DNA from: Ignavibacteria bacterium | Lineage (GTDB): Bacteria > Bacteroidota > Ignavibacteria > Kapaibacteriales > Kapaibacteriaceae | Direction of reading: 5' to 3' | DNA length: 64,000 nt | Assembly: GCA_016191145.1 (NCBI GenBank) | Contig: JACPPD010000001.1 | Span: forward strand, 1 to 64,000 | In this document: one piece after another, positions 1 to 9,039 of the stretch | Layout of the letters: each line of letters begins with the position of its first letter | How positions within the stretch are numbered: position 1 is the stretch's first letter | Translations under genes and position numbers: made by a program | The notes under the pieces: model-generated | Seen by the model: only the letters and a program-made list of their open reading frames with translations | What the model was told of the DNA's origin: nothing | The model's database searches: none

Positions 1-68
1 CGATGCTTCTGGAGGGAGTGCGTCTGTCGACGATGACACGCAAGACACGGTATCAGGTAGTACGATAA
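1..68 (+). CDS. tnpB: IS66 family accessory protein TnpB (Orf2), C-terminal end only
   Basis: The window opens inside a reading frame whose last residues read LLEGVRLSTMTRKTRY and which stops at 66-68. The pattern LLEG-(I/V)-x-L followed by a basic RKxRY tail is the usual C-terminus of the IS66 Orf2/TnpB protein, and the gene lies directly upstream of a tnpC, as in all complete IS66 elements. The rest of tnpB and any tnpA would be left of the window. The call rests on about 20 residues plus context, so it is probable but not certain. Confidence 0.65.
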   Translation, partial: MLLEGVRLSTMTRKTRYQVVR

Positions 69-117
69 TGCAGGGTCTGCAAACTACGCAGATAATAAAT
101 AAGCATAGAGAAAAAGA

Positions 118-1863
118 TTGTGCGAAATTTGTCCTGTGATAACAACGCTGCATAGTCTTTCACCGAGTGAGCTCATCGAGCTTGCTGCGACACAGTACCA
201 ACAGATTTCTTCGCAGCATCAAACGATTGCATCACATCAGCAAGAGCTTGCATCACATCATCAAACGATTGCATCACATCAGCAAACGATTGCATCACAT
301 CAGCAAGAGCTTGACGTAAAGAATGAGAATATTCTGCAGTACAAAGCTCGAGTGTTTGATCTTGAATTTCAGATCAAAGAACTGCAGCGTCTGATCTTCG
401 GAGCAAAACGCGAGCGCTATGTCTCGGAGGTGTCGGCAAGCCAGCTCATGCTGAACTTTGAGGCCAGCGGGACGGATGTTCGGGCAGCTGTTGAAGCCGA
501 GCTCGAGAAGATCACCTATGAACGCAAGAAACCACACCAGAAGAAGCACGACGGGCGCATGGAGATGCCGAAGCATCTGCCTGTTGTCGAAACGGTGATT
601 GAGCCTGAAGAAGACACCACAGACATGAAACGTATCGGTGAAGAGGTCAGTGAAGTGCTCGACATCACACCGGCACGCATGTACGTCAGGCGCACGATCC
701 GTCCGAGGTATGCCTCAGAGGAATCGGCCGACGGATCGCAACGCATCGTGATCGCAGACCTGCCGAGCCGTCCCATTGACAAATGCAAGGCAGGCACGGA
801 CCTGCTGACGACCATTACCATCGATAAGCATAAAAGCGGGCCTCACCATATTCCGATCGACCGTCAGCTGAAGCGCTTCTCGATGCTGGGCGTTGTTATC
901 CCAACCTCAACTGTCGAATCCTGGCAGAAGCTTGTGGCGGAACTGATGCGTCCGCTACATGCAGCCTTGCGTGTCGAGGTTCGGCAGTCGTCCTATCTGC
1001 AGGTTGATGAAACAGGTCTGGCCGTGCAGGACAGAACCAAACAGGGAACCACACATAAAGGATTTCTCTGGGGCTACCATGCGCCGCTGCAGCGTATTGT
1101 GTATTTCGAGTATCAGAAAGGACGTGGACAGATTCATTGCCGCGAGTTGTTAGACACCTACACCGGATATCTGCAGACCGACGACTATCAGGCCTATCAC
1201 CACCACAAGGCACGCGACGGCGTGATCGCTCTTGCCTGCTGGGCACATGCACGACGAAACTTTGAGAAGGCTCTCGATTACGATCGTGATCGTACACGCA
1301 TAGCCATGAAACTCATTCAGAAAATCTACGAGGTAGAGCGAGAAGCACGTGACAACAACCTCACGCACGAGCAGCGTAAAGAATTGCGATTGGAGAAATC
1401 GTTGCCGGTGCTGAATATCATCAGCGCATGGATGGTCGATCAACTGCCGGAGACTCTGCCGAAGAGTCCGCTGGGTAAAGCTTTGCGCTATGCCATTCGA
1501 CTGTGGGACGACCTCATGGCCTATCTCTATGATGGCAGGCTTGAGATCGACAACAACCTGATGGAAAATGCCATTCGACCGATCGCTCTCGGCAGAAAGA
1601 ATTATCTCTTTGCCGGATCCCACGACGCCGCGCAGAACATCGCCATGTACCGATCGTTCTTCGCCACGTGTCATCGTAATTCTATCAATCCGTACAATTG
1701 GCTGCGATACGTTCTTACGCAGATTAATACCACTGCTCCCGTCAACTATCAAACGTTATTACCGCATCGCATTTGCTTGCTTGATGACAACCATCGCATT
1801 TGTTTTTTCGATTTATCACTAGAAGTGACTTCAAAACTCAATCCCAATTTCGGAGCGGATTAA
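118..1863 (+). CDS. tnpC: IS66 family transposase TnpC
   Basis: This is the DDE transposase of an IS66-type insertion sequence, 581 residues. It has an N-terminal glutamine/histidine-rich coiled coil (about residues 25-85), the LQRLIFGAKRER segment typical of the IS66 N-terminal domain, a zinc-binding-type region, then the catalytic core. The likely catalytic acidic residues are D297 (in VDET), D355 (in TDDYQ) and E483 (in DNNLMENAIRP). The start is a TTG, so an internal start is possible. The usual C-terminus of related proteins ends near LLPHR; here about 30 extra residues follow (CLLDDNHRI onward), which suggests the original 3' end has been replaced by other DNA. The coding region is otherwise intact, so the enzyme could be active. 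Confidence 0.93.
   Translation: MCEICPVITTLHSLSPSELIELAATQYQQISSQHQTIASHQQELASHHQTIASHQQTIASHQQELDVKNENILQYKARVFDLEFQIKELQRLIFGAKRERYVSEVSASQLMLNFEASGTDVRAAVEAELEKITYERKKPHQKKHDGRMEMPKHLPVVETVIEPEEDTTDMKRIGEEVSEVLDITPARMYVRRTIRPRYASEESADGSQRIVIADLPSRPIDKCKAGTDLLTTITIDKHKSGPHHIPIDRQLKRFSMLGVVIPTSTVESWQKLVAELMRPLHAALRVEVRQSSYLQVDETGLAVQDRTKQGTTHKGFLWGYHAPLQRIVYFEYQKGRGQIHCRELLDTYTGYLQTDDYQAYHHHKARDGVIALACWAHARRNFEKALDYDRDRTRIAMKLIQKIYEVEREARDNNLTHEQRKELRLEKSLPVLNIISAWMVDQLPETLPKSPLGKALRYAIRLWDDLMAYLYDGRLEIDNNLMENAIRPIALGRKNYLFAGSHDAAQNIAMYRSFFATCHRNSINPYNWLRYVLTQINTTAPVNYQTLLPHRICLLDDNHRICFFDLSLEVTSKLNPNFGAD
217..314 (+). repeat. 21-bp tandem repeats inside tnpC
   Basis: About four and a half copies of a 21-bp unit (core CATCAAACGATTGCATCACA, with a variant reading CAAGAGCTTG) encode the repeated heptad SHQQTIA / SHQQELA. 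The heptad length keeps the frame and extends the N-terminal coiled coil of the transposase. Copy number probably varies between copies of this element. Confidence 0.85.
1746..1772 (+). repeat. Left copy of 27-bp tnpC-tail direct repeat
   Basis: This stretch encodes NYQTLLPHRI near the end of tnpC. It matches 3450-3476 at 25 of 27 positions in the same orientation. The two copies bracket the 494-residue reading frame at 1904-3388. Confidence 0.8.
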
Positions 1864-1903
1864 CACACAATCCGTATCAAGGTCGGTTCACTGTCAGGAA
1901 CCT

Positions 1904-3388
1904 ATGAATTTGTACTGGATAAAACAGCTTACCTCAACAATTCTATTCTTCGTTGCCAAAAAATTACCTGGCGCAAGAGATTCATCTTTACTTTTAGGAA
2001 GACTTCGACGCGTTTCCGATGCACAAGAGAGGTTGGCGTTAAAAGCTGCGCAAAGTCGATCTGCTCCGGCAGGTGGAATGGTAAAATTGACAAGTATGTC
2101 GATAGTAGTAACATTTGAGCCAGAGAATTTTGACTCACTTGTCAAGGCGGTAACAAAGGGTTTCAGAGGAAATCCTAGAGTTAGCAGGTTCATTGATGAT
2201 TTCAACAAAGTTCGAGGTAGCATATTGTCATCAAGTGTAACAAGACTGCCAATCGTAGGTCACGATGCGAGCAAAACGTTGTCTAACTGGGCCACTTCCG
2301 ACAAATCTCTTCCAAATGTAGTAAAGCACGTTGAGGTTTGGTTTTACAGGATACTACCATCTCTTGCAGCACTATCATTTGAATTCACTTTCACTGAAGA
2401 AGTCTCCTCGCAGATTGAAGACTTGCTGTCGCAACCAATTGTCGAACCAATAGTTGTTGATTTCTTCCCTCTTTTCAATGGAACGATTCGAAATTCGTTT
2501 CACTACCGTGGTTCATGTGTGTCACTTCGAACAGAGGCCATTCTAAACGATGTTGGCGACATGTGTTGGGAATGGTTAAAGCGATCATTTGGCTTGAATA
2601 TCAAAGCTCAGATGTCACATCAATACAACTTCAACTACTCGGTTAGTAGAAGCAAAGACGACCAAACGGATCTCAATAGATGGCAGCAGGATAATCGAGA
2701 CTGGTTGAATTCATACTTGATTGAAACAACAGAACGGGAAGTTTATGAATCATATGAAAATATTCGCTGGAACCGTTACAATTTAGAAAGCCAAACGAAG
2801 ACATTCTTTATCGTCACGTCGTTCGCGAATGGCAATGTTGAAAGCGAATCGTACGAAAGTCTGTCCTTTAACGCATATTCAGCACTGGTTTCAAAATTGG
2901 ACTCATATAGGAGTATGACTGAGCGTATTGGTTCGAACGGACATTTAGATAAAGTGCATTCGAGTTTCAGATACAAGGCACGTGCAAAGTATGTTCAATC
3001 ACTAAAGATATTGATTGCACGAGTCCTGAGAATGGATCACGAACTGAGAGTGACTGAGATACGGCGTAATCATCACTTGGTGGCACTTTCGAGTTATAGA
3101 ATCATATCTGCCTCAGGGTCAGGTCATAACTCAGACTTATTAGCTGATGGCAGCGTCTATGTGACGAGTACGATTGACCGGTTGTTACAAGCGTTGAAGG
3201 TCCTCGATGCGGGCATGAGTGAATCATTGACAATTCACAACATGCTTGTCATTTACCGTCTTCAACTTGCGACAATTGCATTTGCAGCTGTCGCCATAGC
3301 GGTTACGGTGTGGAGTGAAGAAATAGCCCAGCTCATTGTAAAGGTCTTGAAGATCACGTTTGCTTTAGTTGCACGTTTACTGACATGA
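1904..3388 (+). CDS. Hypothetical protein with C-terminal membrane segments
   Basis: I do not recognise this 494-residue protein. It begins 40 bp after the tnpC stop. Residues 1-430 look soluble and mixed alpha/beta, with no signal peptide or nucleotide-binding motif that I can see. The last 55 residues are strongly hydrophobic (around LATIAFAAVAIAVTVW and VLKITFALVARLL), suggesting two membrane segments at the C-terminus. Codon use and base composition are more AT-rich than the core genes of the window. The gene sits between two copies of the IS66 tnpC 3' end, so it may be cargo carried by, or inserted into, the element. A soluble sensor with a C-terminal membrane anchor is a layout seen in some phage-defence proteins, but no sequence evidence supports that role here. 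Confidence 0.7.
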   Translation: MNLYWIKQLTSTILFFVAKKLPGARDSSLLLGRLRRVSDAQERLALKAAQSRSAPAGGMVKLTSMSIVVTFEPENFDSLVKAVTKGFRGNPRVSRFIDDFNKVRGSILSSSVTRLPIVGHDASKTLSNWATSDKSLPNVVKHVEVWFYRILPSLAALSFEFTFTEEVSSQIEDLLSQPIVEPIVVDFFPLFNGTIRNSFHYRGSCVSLRTEAILNDVGDMCWEWLKRSFGLNIKAQMSHQYNFNYSVSRSKDDQTDLNRWQQDNRDWLNSYLIETTEREVYESYENIRWNRYNLESQTKTFFIVTSFANGNVESESYESLSFNAYSALVSKLDSYRSMTERIGSNGHLDKVHSSFRYKARAKYVQSLKILIARVLRMDHELRVTEIRRNHHLVALSSYRIISASGSGHNSDLLADGSVYVTSTIDRLLQALKVLDAGMSESLTIHNMLVIYRLQLATIAFAAVAIAVTVWSEEIAQLIVKVLKITFALVARLLT

Positions 3389-3449
3389 TTATTGACTTCG
3401 ATAATGTGCGTGACGTGTGTGCTAGCATGCATGCAGAGGGTCTGGTAGG

Positions 3450-3498
3450 CTATCAATCGTTACTACCGCATCGCATAGATACGATGCTGCTCAGCTAA
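3450..3498 (+). pseudogene. Remnant of an IS66 tnpC 3' end
   Basis: Reading from 3451, the frame encodes YQSLLPHRIDTMLLS followed by a stop at 3496-3498. YQSLLPHRI matches YQTLLPHRI near the end of the intact tnpC, and 25 of 27 bases are shared. The short ending after LLPHR fits a normal IS66 C-terminus better than the extended tail of the upstream gene. No further transposase sequence precedes it, so this is a fragment. Confidence 0.6.
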
Positions 3499-3879
3499 CT
3501 TGCAAGATATACTTGCTGCGGTTGATACTTTACTACATCCAAACCAACCCATGTATTTAGTGTCAGTAAAAGCGTCAGTAGCAGAATCAATGTCTTTGTA
3601 TAGTCTTTACATTTCAACATGTTAGGTGCTTGATGCCGAGTCCTCTCGAGGCCACACTCCCCAAACCTTCCCGACTTTTCAATCCCTTTATGTTGGCGCA
3701 CTGTGTGTCGCTGAGCACTAACAGTGCAGCAGCGATATACTATCGTTATTTATTACTTCTCGGATACCCAATACCACTTGAATCCGATGGTGCGGCAACA
3801 AACAACGTTTGTTTAAGACCATTGTCTAAATGTGCGGGACCAGCCCAATTAGCTCAAGGGTGTTGTAGCAAGAAATGAA
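3499..3879. other. Intergenic stretch downstream of IS66 remnant
   Basis: No convincing gene is seen here. An 82-codon open frame at 3630-3878 has unusual composition and no recognisable features and is probably chance. I could not identify an IS66 terminal inverted repeat. The stretch ends in the terminator at 3880-3909. Confidence 0.5.
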
Positions 3880-3909
3880 ACAGCGAGCGTTTGCTCGCTG
3901 TTTTATTTT
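3880..3909 (+). terminator. Rho-independent terminator
   Basis: An 8- to 9-bp perfect stem (CAGCGAGC / GCTCGCTG) with a 4-nt loop GTTT is followed directly by TTTTATTTT. Preceding adenines also allow function in the reverse direction. It separates the IS66-associated segment from the DUF4143 ATPase gene. Confidence 0.85.
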
Positions 3910-3925
3910 GACAGATTACAGCATG

Positions 3926-3991
3926 AGCCGTTTTGCTGGTTATTCCTTAGCCGTTTTGCTGGTTATTCCTTAGCCGTTTTGCTGGTTATTC
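3926..3991 (+). repeat. 23-bp direct repeat, three copies
   Basis: A 23-bp unit beginning AGCCGTTTTGCTGGTTATTC and ending CTT occurs twice in full and once as its first 20 bases, head to tail with no spacer. The array ends 13 bp before the ATG of the AAA ATPase at 4005, so it would lie in its leader or promoter. The repeat is perfect, implying recent expansion. Its role is unknown; a repeated operator or a slippage tract are both possible. Confidence 0.9.
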
Positions 3992-4004
3992 GTAACTTGC
4001 CCCA

Positions 4005-5264
4005 ATGGGTAGCTACATCCCGAGAATTGTCGATGGTTCTATTCAGCTTGGCCTTCAGGAAATAGGGGCTATTGTTATAGAAGGTCCCAGAGCATGCGGA
4101 AAAACCATGACTGGTTTACAGCACTCTTCTTCCTTTGTAAGTGTAGACCAAGAAATTGAAGATCAGCCGCGCGTACGCGAGCACCCAGAGATTCTAATAC
4201 CCGGAGTAACACCACGATTGCTCGACGAGTGGCAGACCTTAACGCCTTTATGGAACTTGGTTCGACGGGAGGTGGATAAACGCAACGAACCAGGGCAGTT
4301 TATTCTAACCGGATCTTCCTCGCCTCAGGACGACGATATTCGTCATTCTGGCGCTGGAAGATTCAGCAGAATTAGAATGAGACCTCTTACACTATTAGAG
4401 TCAGGCCACTCCATCGGAATGATTTCTATAGGTGATCTACTCAAAGGAACTACGAAAGTTAGCGGTTCGTCATCCCTTGACATTTACAAAATAATCGAAT
4501 TGATTGTTCGAGGAGGCTGGCCGACCCTCGCTGGCAAAACAGAACGAATAACGGGTCGATGGGTTCGCGATTATGTTGGAGAAATCACCCGAGTAGACAT
4601 TGCGAATTTCGGTGTTTCAAGGCAAAGTCGTGACCCTCTTAAAATTGAGCGAGTGTTGAAATCGCTAGCTCGAAATATTGGAGGCGACACACGCATTGCG
4701 ACAATAGTTGCCGACACGGCAGGTGAAGATGGTGTTGTTTCCAGAGAAGCTGTCGATGCATATCTCGACGCATTACAAAGGGTTTTTCTGTTAGAGTTGA
4801 TCCCTGCGTGGCAAGCACACCTCAGGAGCAAGACCGAGTTGCGAACTAGCCCCAAGCACTACTTTGTAGACCCTTCTATTGGCCCGGCAGCACTAAAGCT
4901 CTCAACTGAAAAGTTGATTAAGGACCTTAATTATTTGGGGCACTTGTTTGAGAATCTTGTAGTGCGTGATCTACTTGTTTATTCGCAAGCAATCGATGGG
5001 AGACTGTCATTTTATCGAGATAAGAATGGGCTTGAGATTGACCTCATTGTTGAAGGAATGGATGGGAATTGGATTGCGGTAGAAATCAAAATGGGGCAAA
5101 ATTCCATTGATGACGCTGCAGCGAATCTCATAAGTTTTCTTAACAAGGTTGATACATCTAAGATGTCTGAACCAAATGCTCTTGTGGTAGTGACTGGTAG
5201 CGGATATGCATACACACGTCATGACGGGGTACACGTGATTCCTATCGACGTGTTGGGACCATAG
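4005..5264 (+). CDS. AAA family ATPase with DUF4143 domain
   Basis: A 419-residue protein of the AAA_14/DUF4143 family. The Walker A motif is GPRACGKT (residues 27-34), and a Walker B-like segment RLLDEWQ lies near residue 70. The sensor-like segment FILTGSS follows. The C-terminal domain carries YRDKNGLEIDLIVE and WIAVEIKMG, the PD-(D/E)xK-like pattern that ends most DUF4143 proteins. The family is widespread, often mobile, and its biological role is poorly defined; some members are proposed to act in toxin-antitoxin-like or defence settings. No partner gene is adjacent. The start at 4005 is supported by the position of the Walker A motif at the usual distance from the N-terminus. Confidence 0.88.
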   Translation: MGSYIPRIVDGSIQLGLQEIGAIVIEGPRACGKTMTGLQHSSSFVSVDQEIEDQPRVREHPEILIPGVTPRLLDEWQTLTPLWNLVRREVDKRNEPGQFILTGSSSPQDDDIRHSGAGRFSRIRMRPLTLLESGHSIGMISIGDLLKGTTKVSGSSSLDIYKIIELIVRGGWPTLAGKTERITGRWVRDYVGEITRVDIANFGVSRQSRDPLKIERVLKSLARNIGGDTRIATIVADTAGEDGVVSREAVDAYLDALQRVFLLELIPAWQAHLRSKTELRTSPKHYFVDPSIGPAALKLSTEKLIKDLNYLGHLFENLVVRDLLVYSQAIDGRLSFYRDKNGLEIDLIVEGMDGNWIAVEIKMGQNSIDDAAANLISFLNKVDTSKMSEPNALVVVTGSGYAYTRHDGVHVIPIDVLGP

Positions 5265-5376
5265 AATGTCATCAACAAACATCTTTGACGTCCCCCAATT
5301 CAGTTGTCAGTGAACCTGATCAATGAGTTGTTGTTTCAAATCGTGTTGAAATTCAACAGGGGGAAGGTCTGTAACA

Positions 5377-5469
5377 TTATTTAGCACAACCGACACGATC
5401 CAAGCACAAGCCGCACGGCTTCGCTCGTAAAGTCAGATTATTCTTTCGTTGCTTTTTCAGGTTGCTCAT
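5377..5469 (-). CDS. Possible 30-residue Cys-containing small protein
   Basis: A 30-codon frame starts at ATG (5467-5469, minus strand) behind a clear AAGGAG at 8-nt spacing, which is unusual in this window where few genes have a Shine-Dalgarno. The peptide starts MSNLKKQRKNNL, is strongly basic, and has three cysteines in a C-terminal CGLC...C pattern. It is downstream of the GEVED/T9SS gene on the same strand. I do not recognise it. The ribosome site is the main argument; conservation is unknown. The remaining intergenic bases between 5265 and 5559 show nothing else. Confidence 0.3.
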   Translation of the reverse strand: MSNLKKQRKNNLTLRAKPCGLCLDRVGCAK

Positions 5470-5559
5470 CCTGCGTTCTCCTTCAGTCATTGGCTGAAAT
5501 GACCCTCAACCTCCACACTCCTTTCAGATCAAAATTACCTCCAAACCTTCCCTTCTTCC

Positions 5560-6414
5560 CTATGGCATCAGCGTTAGGCTCGCAGAGGAAACCTGACCGT
5601 TGTTCGAACGCATGATGATGTAGTACGATCCTGTTAGTATTGCTGACAAATCAAGGTCGATATCACTATGGTTAGTGTTGTCTATTTTATAAACTTCCCG
5701 GCCTATTGAATTGAGAACGGTGAGTGCACTGCCAGTGAATTGCGGCGGCATGGTGAGGTGTACAATACCTGATGCGGGATTCGGAGATATTTTCACTGCG
5801 GATGCGGCGTAGTCGGCGTCGACGCTGTTGGCAACATCATTGTACAGGTCGACTCTGTAATCCTCGATTTCGCCGTGAAAGCCGAGTGGATCGGGCGGAT
5901 CGTCGCATGGTGTAGGGGCCGTGTGACCGCCATCCGAACTCATCTTCACTGCAATACGCATTCCGGTTACTCCTTGTTGAGCATCCGAGGGAACTTGAAA
6001 GGTTGCCGTTGTTGTACCAAACGTTTGGTAGTCCAAACTGACGACTGCCTCGGACTCGGCATACTCTAGGTCGCCGTTATAATCTATCCATACACGAATA
6101 TTGTTCCTCACATCGGGGAATATCACTTCATCGCGCGTATGGGTAATGGAGATGGTGTACACATCGCCTAGTCTGAGATTAGGCCACGGAAAATCGCTGA
6201 TCTCTACATAACTATTACAACCAACCTCGCCACATTCAAGCGACTGCGACTGCCGATCGAATGTGTCCAGAGTTACTCGCGTGATGCCCGGCATGTTGAG
6301 TGAATAGGCTGTGGCGGTGTTGACGTGACAGTAATCCGGGAGCCCACCGGCGTGCGATGTTGTCGGCATTACTATACACGATAAAATCAGGGTGAAGAAG
6401 TAGGTTCGGAACAT
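5560..6414 (-). CDS. Secreted GEVED-domain protein with T9SS C-terminal sorting domain
   Basis: A cell-surface or secreted protein of about 284 residues. The start at 6414 places a signal peptide (MFRTYFFTLILSC...) at the N-terminus; an upstream in-frame start at 6450 would add 12 residues. The middle resembles the GEVED domain: LRLGDVYTISITHT, VWIDYNGDLEYAESEAV and the closing GEIEDYRVDLY. The C-terminal 80 residues (KISPNPASGIVHL ... GSYYIIMRSNNGQV) form a Por-type sorting domain recognised by the type IX secretion system. The partner or substrate is unknown. It is transcribed away from the flavoprotein gene at 6572. Confidence 0.88.
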   Translation of the reverse strand: MFRTYFFTLILSCIVMPTTSHAGGLPDYCHVNTATAYSLNMPGITRVTLDTFDRQSQSLECGEVGCNSYVEISDFPWPNLRLGDVYTISITHTRDEVIFPDVRNNIRVWIDYNGDLEYAESEAVVSLDYQTFGTTTATFQVPSDAQQGVTGMRIAVKMSSDGGHTAPTPCDDPPDPLGFHGEIEDYRVDLYNDVANSVDADYAASAVKISPNPASGIVHLTMPPQFTGSALTVLNSIGREVYKIDNTNHSDIDLDLSAILTGSYYIIMRSNNGQVSSASLTLMP

Positions 6415-6571
6415 AGGCGTAATGTCGAGTTTATGGTGCTGACGCTGCACGGAGTAGTGAAAAGAATGGGAATGCTACGCAACAAAGAATTGTGAGCGTG
6501 GCCTCGAAGACAATAAACATTTGCAATTGGTTACAGTGCAATGCACAAGAGTTTGCGATTTTCGATGCTTT

Positions 6572-7753
6572 ATGAATGTGCAACCAATCGACGTCGTCGT
6601 CCTCGGCGCGGGCGCTGCGGGCTTGTTTTGTGCCGCCGTAGCAGCCGCCAAAGGGAAAACAGTGACTGTGCTGGAACACAATTTGGTTCCCGGACGGAAG
6701 ATTAGGATCAGCGGCGGTGGACGCTGCAACTTCACCAATTTGAACACTTCACACCACAACTTCATTTCGCAGAATCCAGACTTTGCCCGATCCGCTCTTA
6801 CACGCTACACGCCGCAGGACTTTATAAGCCTTGTTGAGCGGTATAAAATCAAATGGCACGAAAAAACACTTGGCCAGCTTTTCTGCGATGGATCCTCACA
6901 GCAAATCACCGACATGCTGATGCATGAATGTGAGATAAACAACGTTAGCATTCGCACTTCGGTTCGTGTAGTTGGAATTGAAAAAGAAGATTGCTTTGAA
7001 ATTCATACAGATAAGGGGCATGTATTCGCGAGAAATGTCGTGGTCGCCACCGGTGGACTTTCTGTTCCGTCGCTAGGTACAACCGATGTGGGATATCTTA
7101 TTGCTAAACATTTTGATATTCCTGTCATTGAACCGCAGCCTGCGCTTGTTCCGTTAACGTTTAACAACGTACACGCTCAGCATTTTGCGTCACTTTCCGG
7201 AGTGAGCATGCCTGTGCGCACGTCTGTTGGGAATATTTCATTTCGCGAATCCATGCTGTTTACCCATAGGGGTGTGAGCGGACCTGCAATCCTGCAAATT
7301 TCATCGTACATGGGAGTGGGAAGCCCCCTTACCATCGATTTGATTCCCGACGTCGATGAACACGATGTGTTTGCAGATACTGCCACAGATCAGCGAGAAC
7401 TTGCTACGCTGCTTTCAACGATGCTTCCAAAACGTTTTGTGCAAGGTTGGGTGGAACACAATCTGCACAGACGTATTAGCCAGACATCGAAAAAAGAACT
7501 GCTGGCAATTGCGCATGCCATGAAACATTGGTCGTTAACTCCAACGGGTAACGAAGGATTTGCTAAGGCTGAAGTCACCAAGGGTGGTGTTAGCACCAGC
7601 GCATTATCGTCGAAAACAATGGAGTCGAAATCGATCGAAGGCATGTTTTTCATCGGAGAAGTGGTAGACGTTACCGGATGGCTGGGAGGCTATAATTTTC
7701 AGTGGGCATGGAGCTCTGCACAGGCTGCCGGTGTTGCACTGCAGGACAGATGA
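6572..7753 (+). CDS. NAD(P)/FAD-dependent oxidoreductase, HI0933/BaiN family
   Basis: A cytoplasmic flavoprotein of about 393 residues in the HI0933-like family. The Rossmann FAD-binding motif VVVLGAGAAGLFCA is at the N-terminus, followed by the family signature KIRISGGGRCNFTN. A second motif VVVATGGLSVPSLGTT and the C-terminal FFIGEVVDVTGWLGGYNFQWAWSSG-like closing segment (here SSAQAAG) are characteristic. The start at 6572 is preferred over 6521 because it places the FAD motif at the usual distance from Met1. Members of this family are widespread and mostly uncharacterised; a few reduce bile-acid derivatives or heterocycles. It is followed 56 bp later by icd. Confidence 0.9.
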   Translation: MNVQPIDVVVLGAGAAGLFCAAVAAAKGKTVTVLEHNLVPGRKIRISGGGRCNFTNLNTSHHNFISQNPDFARSALTRYTPQDFISLVERYKIKWHEKTLGQLFCDGSSQQITDMLMHECEINNVSIRTSVRVVGIEKEDCFEIHTDKGHVFARNVVVATGGLSVPSLGTTDVGYLIAKHFDIPVIEPQPALVPLTFNNVHAQHFASLSGVSMPVRTSVGNISFRESMLFTHRGVSGPAILQISSYMGVGSPLTIDLIPDVDEHDVFADTATDQRELATLLSTMLPKRFVQGWVEHNLHRRISQTSKKELLAIAHAMKHWSLTPTGNEGFAKAEVTKGGVSTSALSSKTMESKSIEGMFFIGEVVDVTGWLGGYNFQWAWSSAQAAGVALQDR

Positions 7754-7765
7754 TTGCTGACTCGG

Positions 7766-7773
7766 TATTTTTG
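7766..7773 (+). promoter_or_regulatory. Candidate Bacteroidota-type -7 element upstream of icd
   Basis: TATTTTTG fits the Bacteroidota -7 consensus TAnnTTTG and lies 37 bp before the icd ATG. No good -33 TTTG is seen at the expected spacing, so this is weak. Confidence 0.25.
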
Positions 7774-7809
7774 TAATTCACTACACGCAAAATTTTTAGA
7801 CTACCTACT

Positions 7810-9039
7810 ATGGAAAAAATCAAGGTCGCAAACCCGATTGTTGAACTCGATGGCGATGAAATGACGCGCATCATCTGGAAATTCATCAAAGACAAACTCA
7901 TCCTTCCGTATGTCCAGGTAGATATTAAATATTTTGACTTGGGCATCGAACATCGCGATGAAACCAACGATCAGGTAACCACCGATGCAGCACATGCCAT
8001 TTTGGAGCATCACGTGGGCGTGAAATGCGCAACCATCACTCCCGATGAAGCGCGCGTAAAGGAATTTGGCCTGAAAAAGATGTGGAAGTCACCGAATGGA
8101 ACCATCCGCAACATTCTCGACGGAACGGTGTTCCGCGAACCAATTGTGTGTAGGAACGTGCCCCGGCTTGTTCCGAATTGGACGGCGCCTATCTGCATCG
8201 GACGTCACGCCTATGGCGATCAGTATCGGGCAACGGATTTTCTCACAAAGGGAAAAGGCAAGCTCACCATCACGTTTACACCTGACAACGGAAGCGCACC
8301 AGAATCGCACGAAGTGTTCGACTTCCAGGGAGACGGTGTGGCTCTGGCAATGTATAATACGGACGACTCGATAAGGGGCTTTGCACGCGCATGTATGAAT
8401 CGGGCGCTGATGAAACAGTGGCCCTTGTATCTGAGCACGAAAAATACCATTCTTAAAAAATATGATGGTCGGTTCAAGGACATATTTGAGGACGTATTCG
8501 AAGCAGAATTCAAATCGAGATTCGAACCGTTAGGCCTTACCTACGAGCATCGATTGATTGACGATATGGTTGCCTCTGCGCTGAAATGGAACGGCAACTT
8601 TGTGTGGGCATGCAAGAATTACGATGGCGATGTGCAAAGCGACACGGTAGCGCAGGGATTCGGCTCACTTGGCCTCATGACGTCGACGCTCATTACGCCC
8701 GATGGACTAACCACGGAAGCCGAAGCCGCCCATGGAACTGTAACGCGCCATTACAGAGAACACCAAAAGGGAAAGCCAACCTCCACAAATCCCATTGCAT
8801 CAATCTTTGCATGGACAAGGGGCCTGGAATTTCGTGGCAGGCTGGATAACAACGATGCTCTCGTCAGCTTCAGCCATACTCTGGAAAAGGTATGCGTCGA
8901 CGTTGTTGAAAGCGGTCGAATGACTAAGGATCTTGCAGTGTGTATTCACGGTAATTCGATAACTCACGGAGCGGATTATTTGTACACCGAAGAGTTCTTG
9001 GACGCGCTTGACTCGGATCTGAATAAGAGACTTACCTAA
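7810..9039 (+). CDS. icd: Isocitrate dehydrogenase [NADP], type II
   Basis: Converts isocitrate and NADP to 2-oxoglutarate, CO2 and NADPH in the TCA cycle; the reaction can also run as reductive carboxylation. At 409 residues it belongs to the eukaryote-like homodimeric subfamily: N-terminal [16 protein letters not shown], the KSPNGTIRN substrate motif, and the closing [13 protein letters not shown] with NADP-binding residues. The gene ends 8 bp inside the convergent P-type ATPase gene. The 2-oxoacid:ferredoxin oxidoreductase operon, which uses the same intermediate, starts 2.7 kb downstream. Confidence 0.96.
   Translation: MEKIKVANPIVELDGDEMTRIIWKFIKDKLILPYVQVDIKYFDLGIEHRDETNDQVTTDAAHAILEHHVGVKCATITPDEARVKEFGLKKMWKSPNGTIRNILDGTVFREPIVCRNVPRLVPNWTAPICIGRHAYGDQYRATDFLTKGKGKLTITFTPDNGSAPESHEVFDFQGDGVALAMYNTDDSIRGFARACMNRALMKQWPLYLSTKNTILKKYDGRFKDIFEDVFEAEFKSRFEPLGLTYEHRLIDDMVASALKWNGNFVWACKNYDGDVQSDTVAQGFGSLGLMTSTLITPDGLTTEAEAAHGTVTRHYREHQKGKPTSTNPIASIFAWTRGLEFRGRLDNNDALVSFSHTLEKVCVDVVESGRMTKDLAVCIHGNSITHGADYLYTEEFLDALDSDLNKRLT

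Noticed and set aside
3630-3878. 82-codon frame upstream of the terminator
   Set aside because: Odd composition, no family signal and no ribosome site; treated as intergenic.
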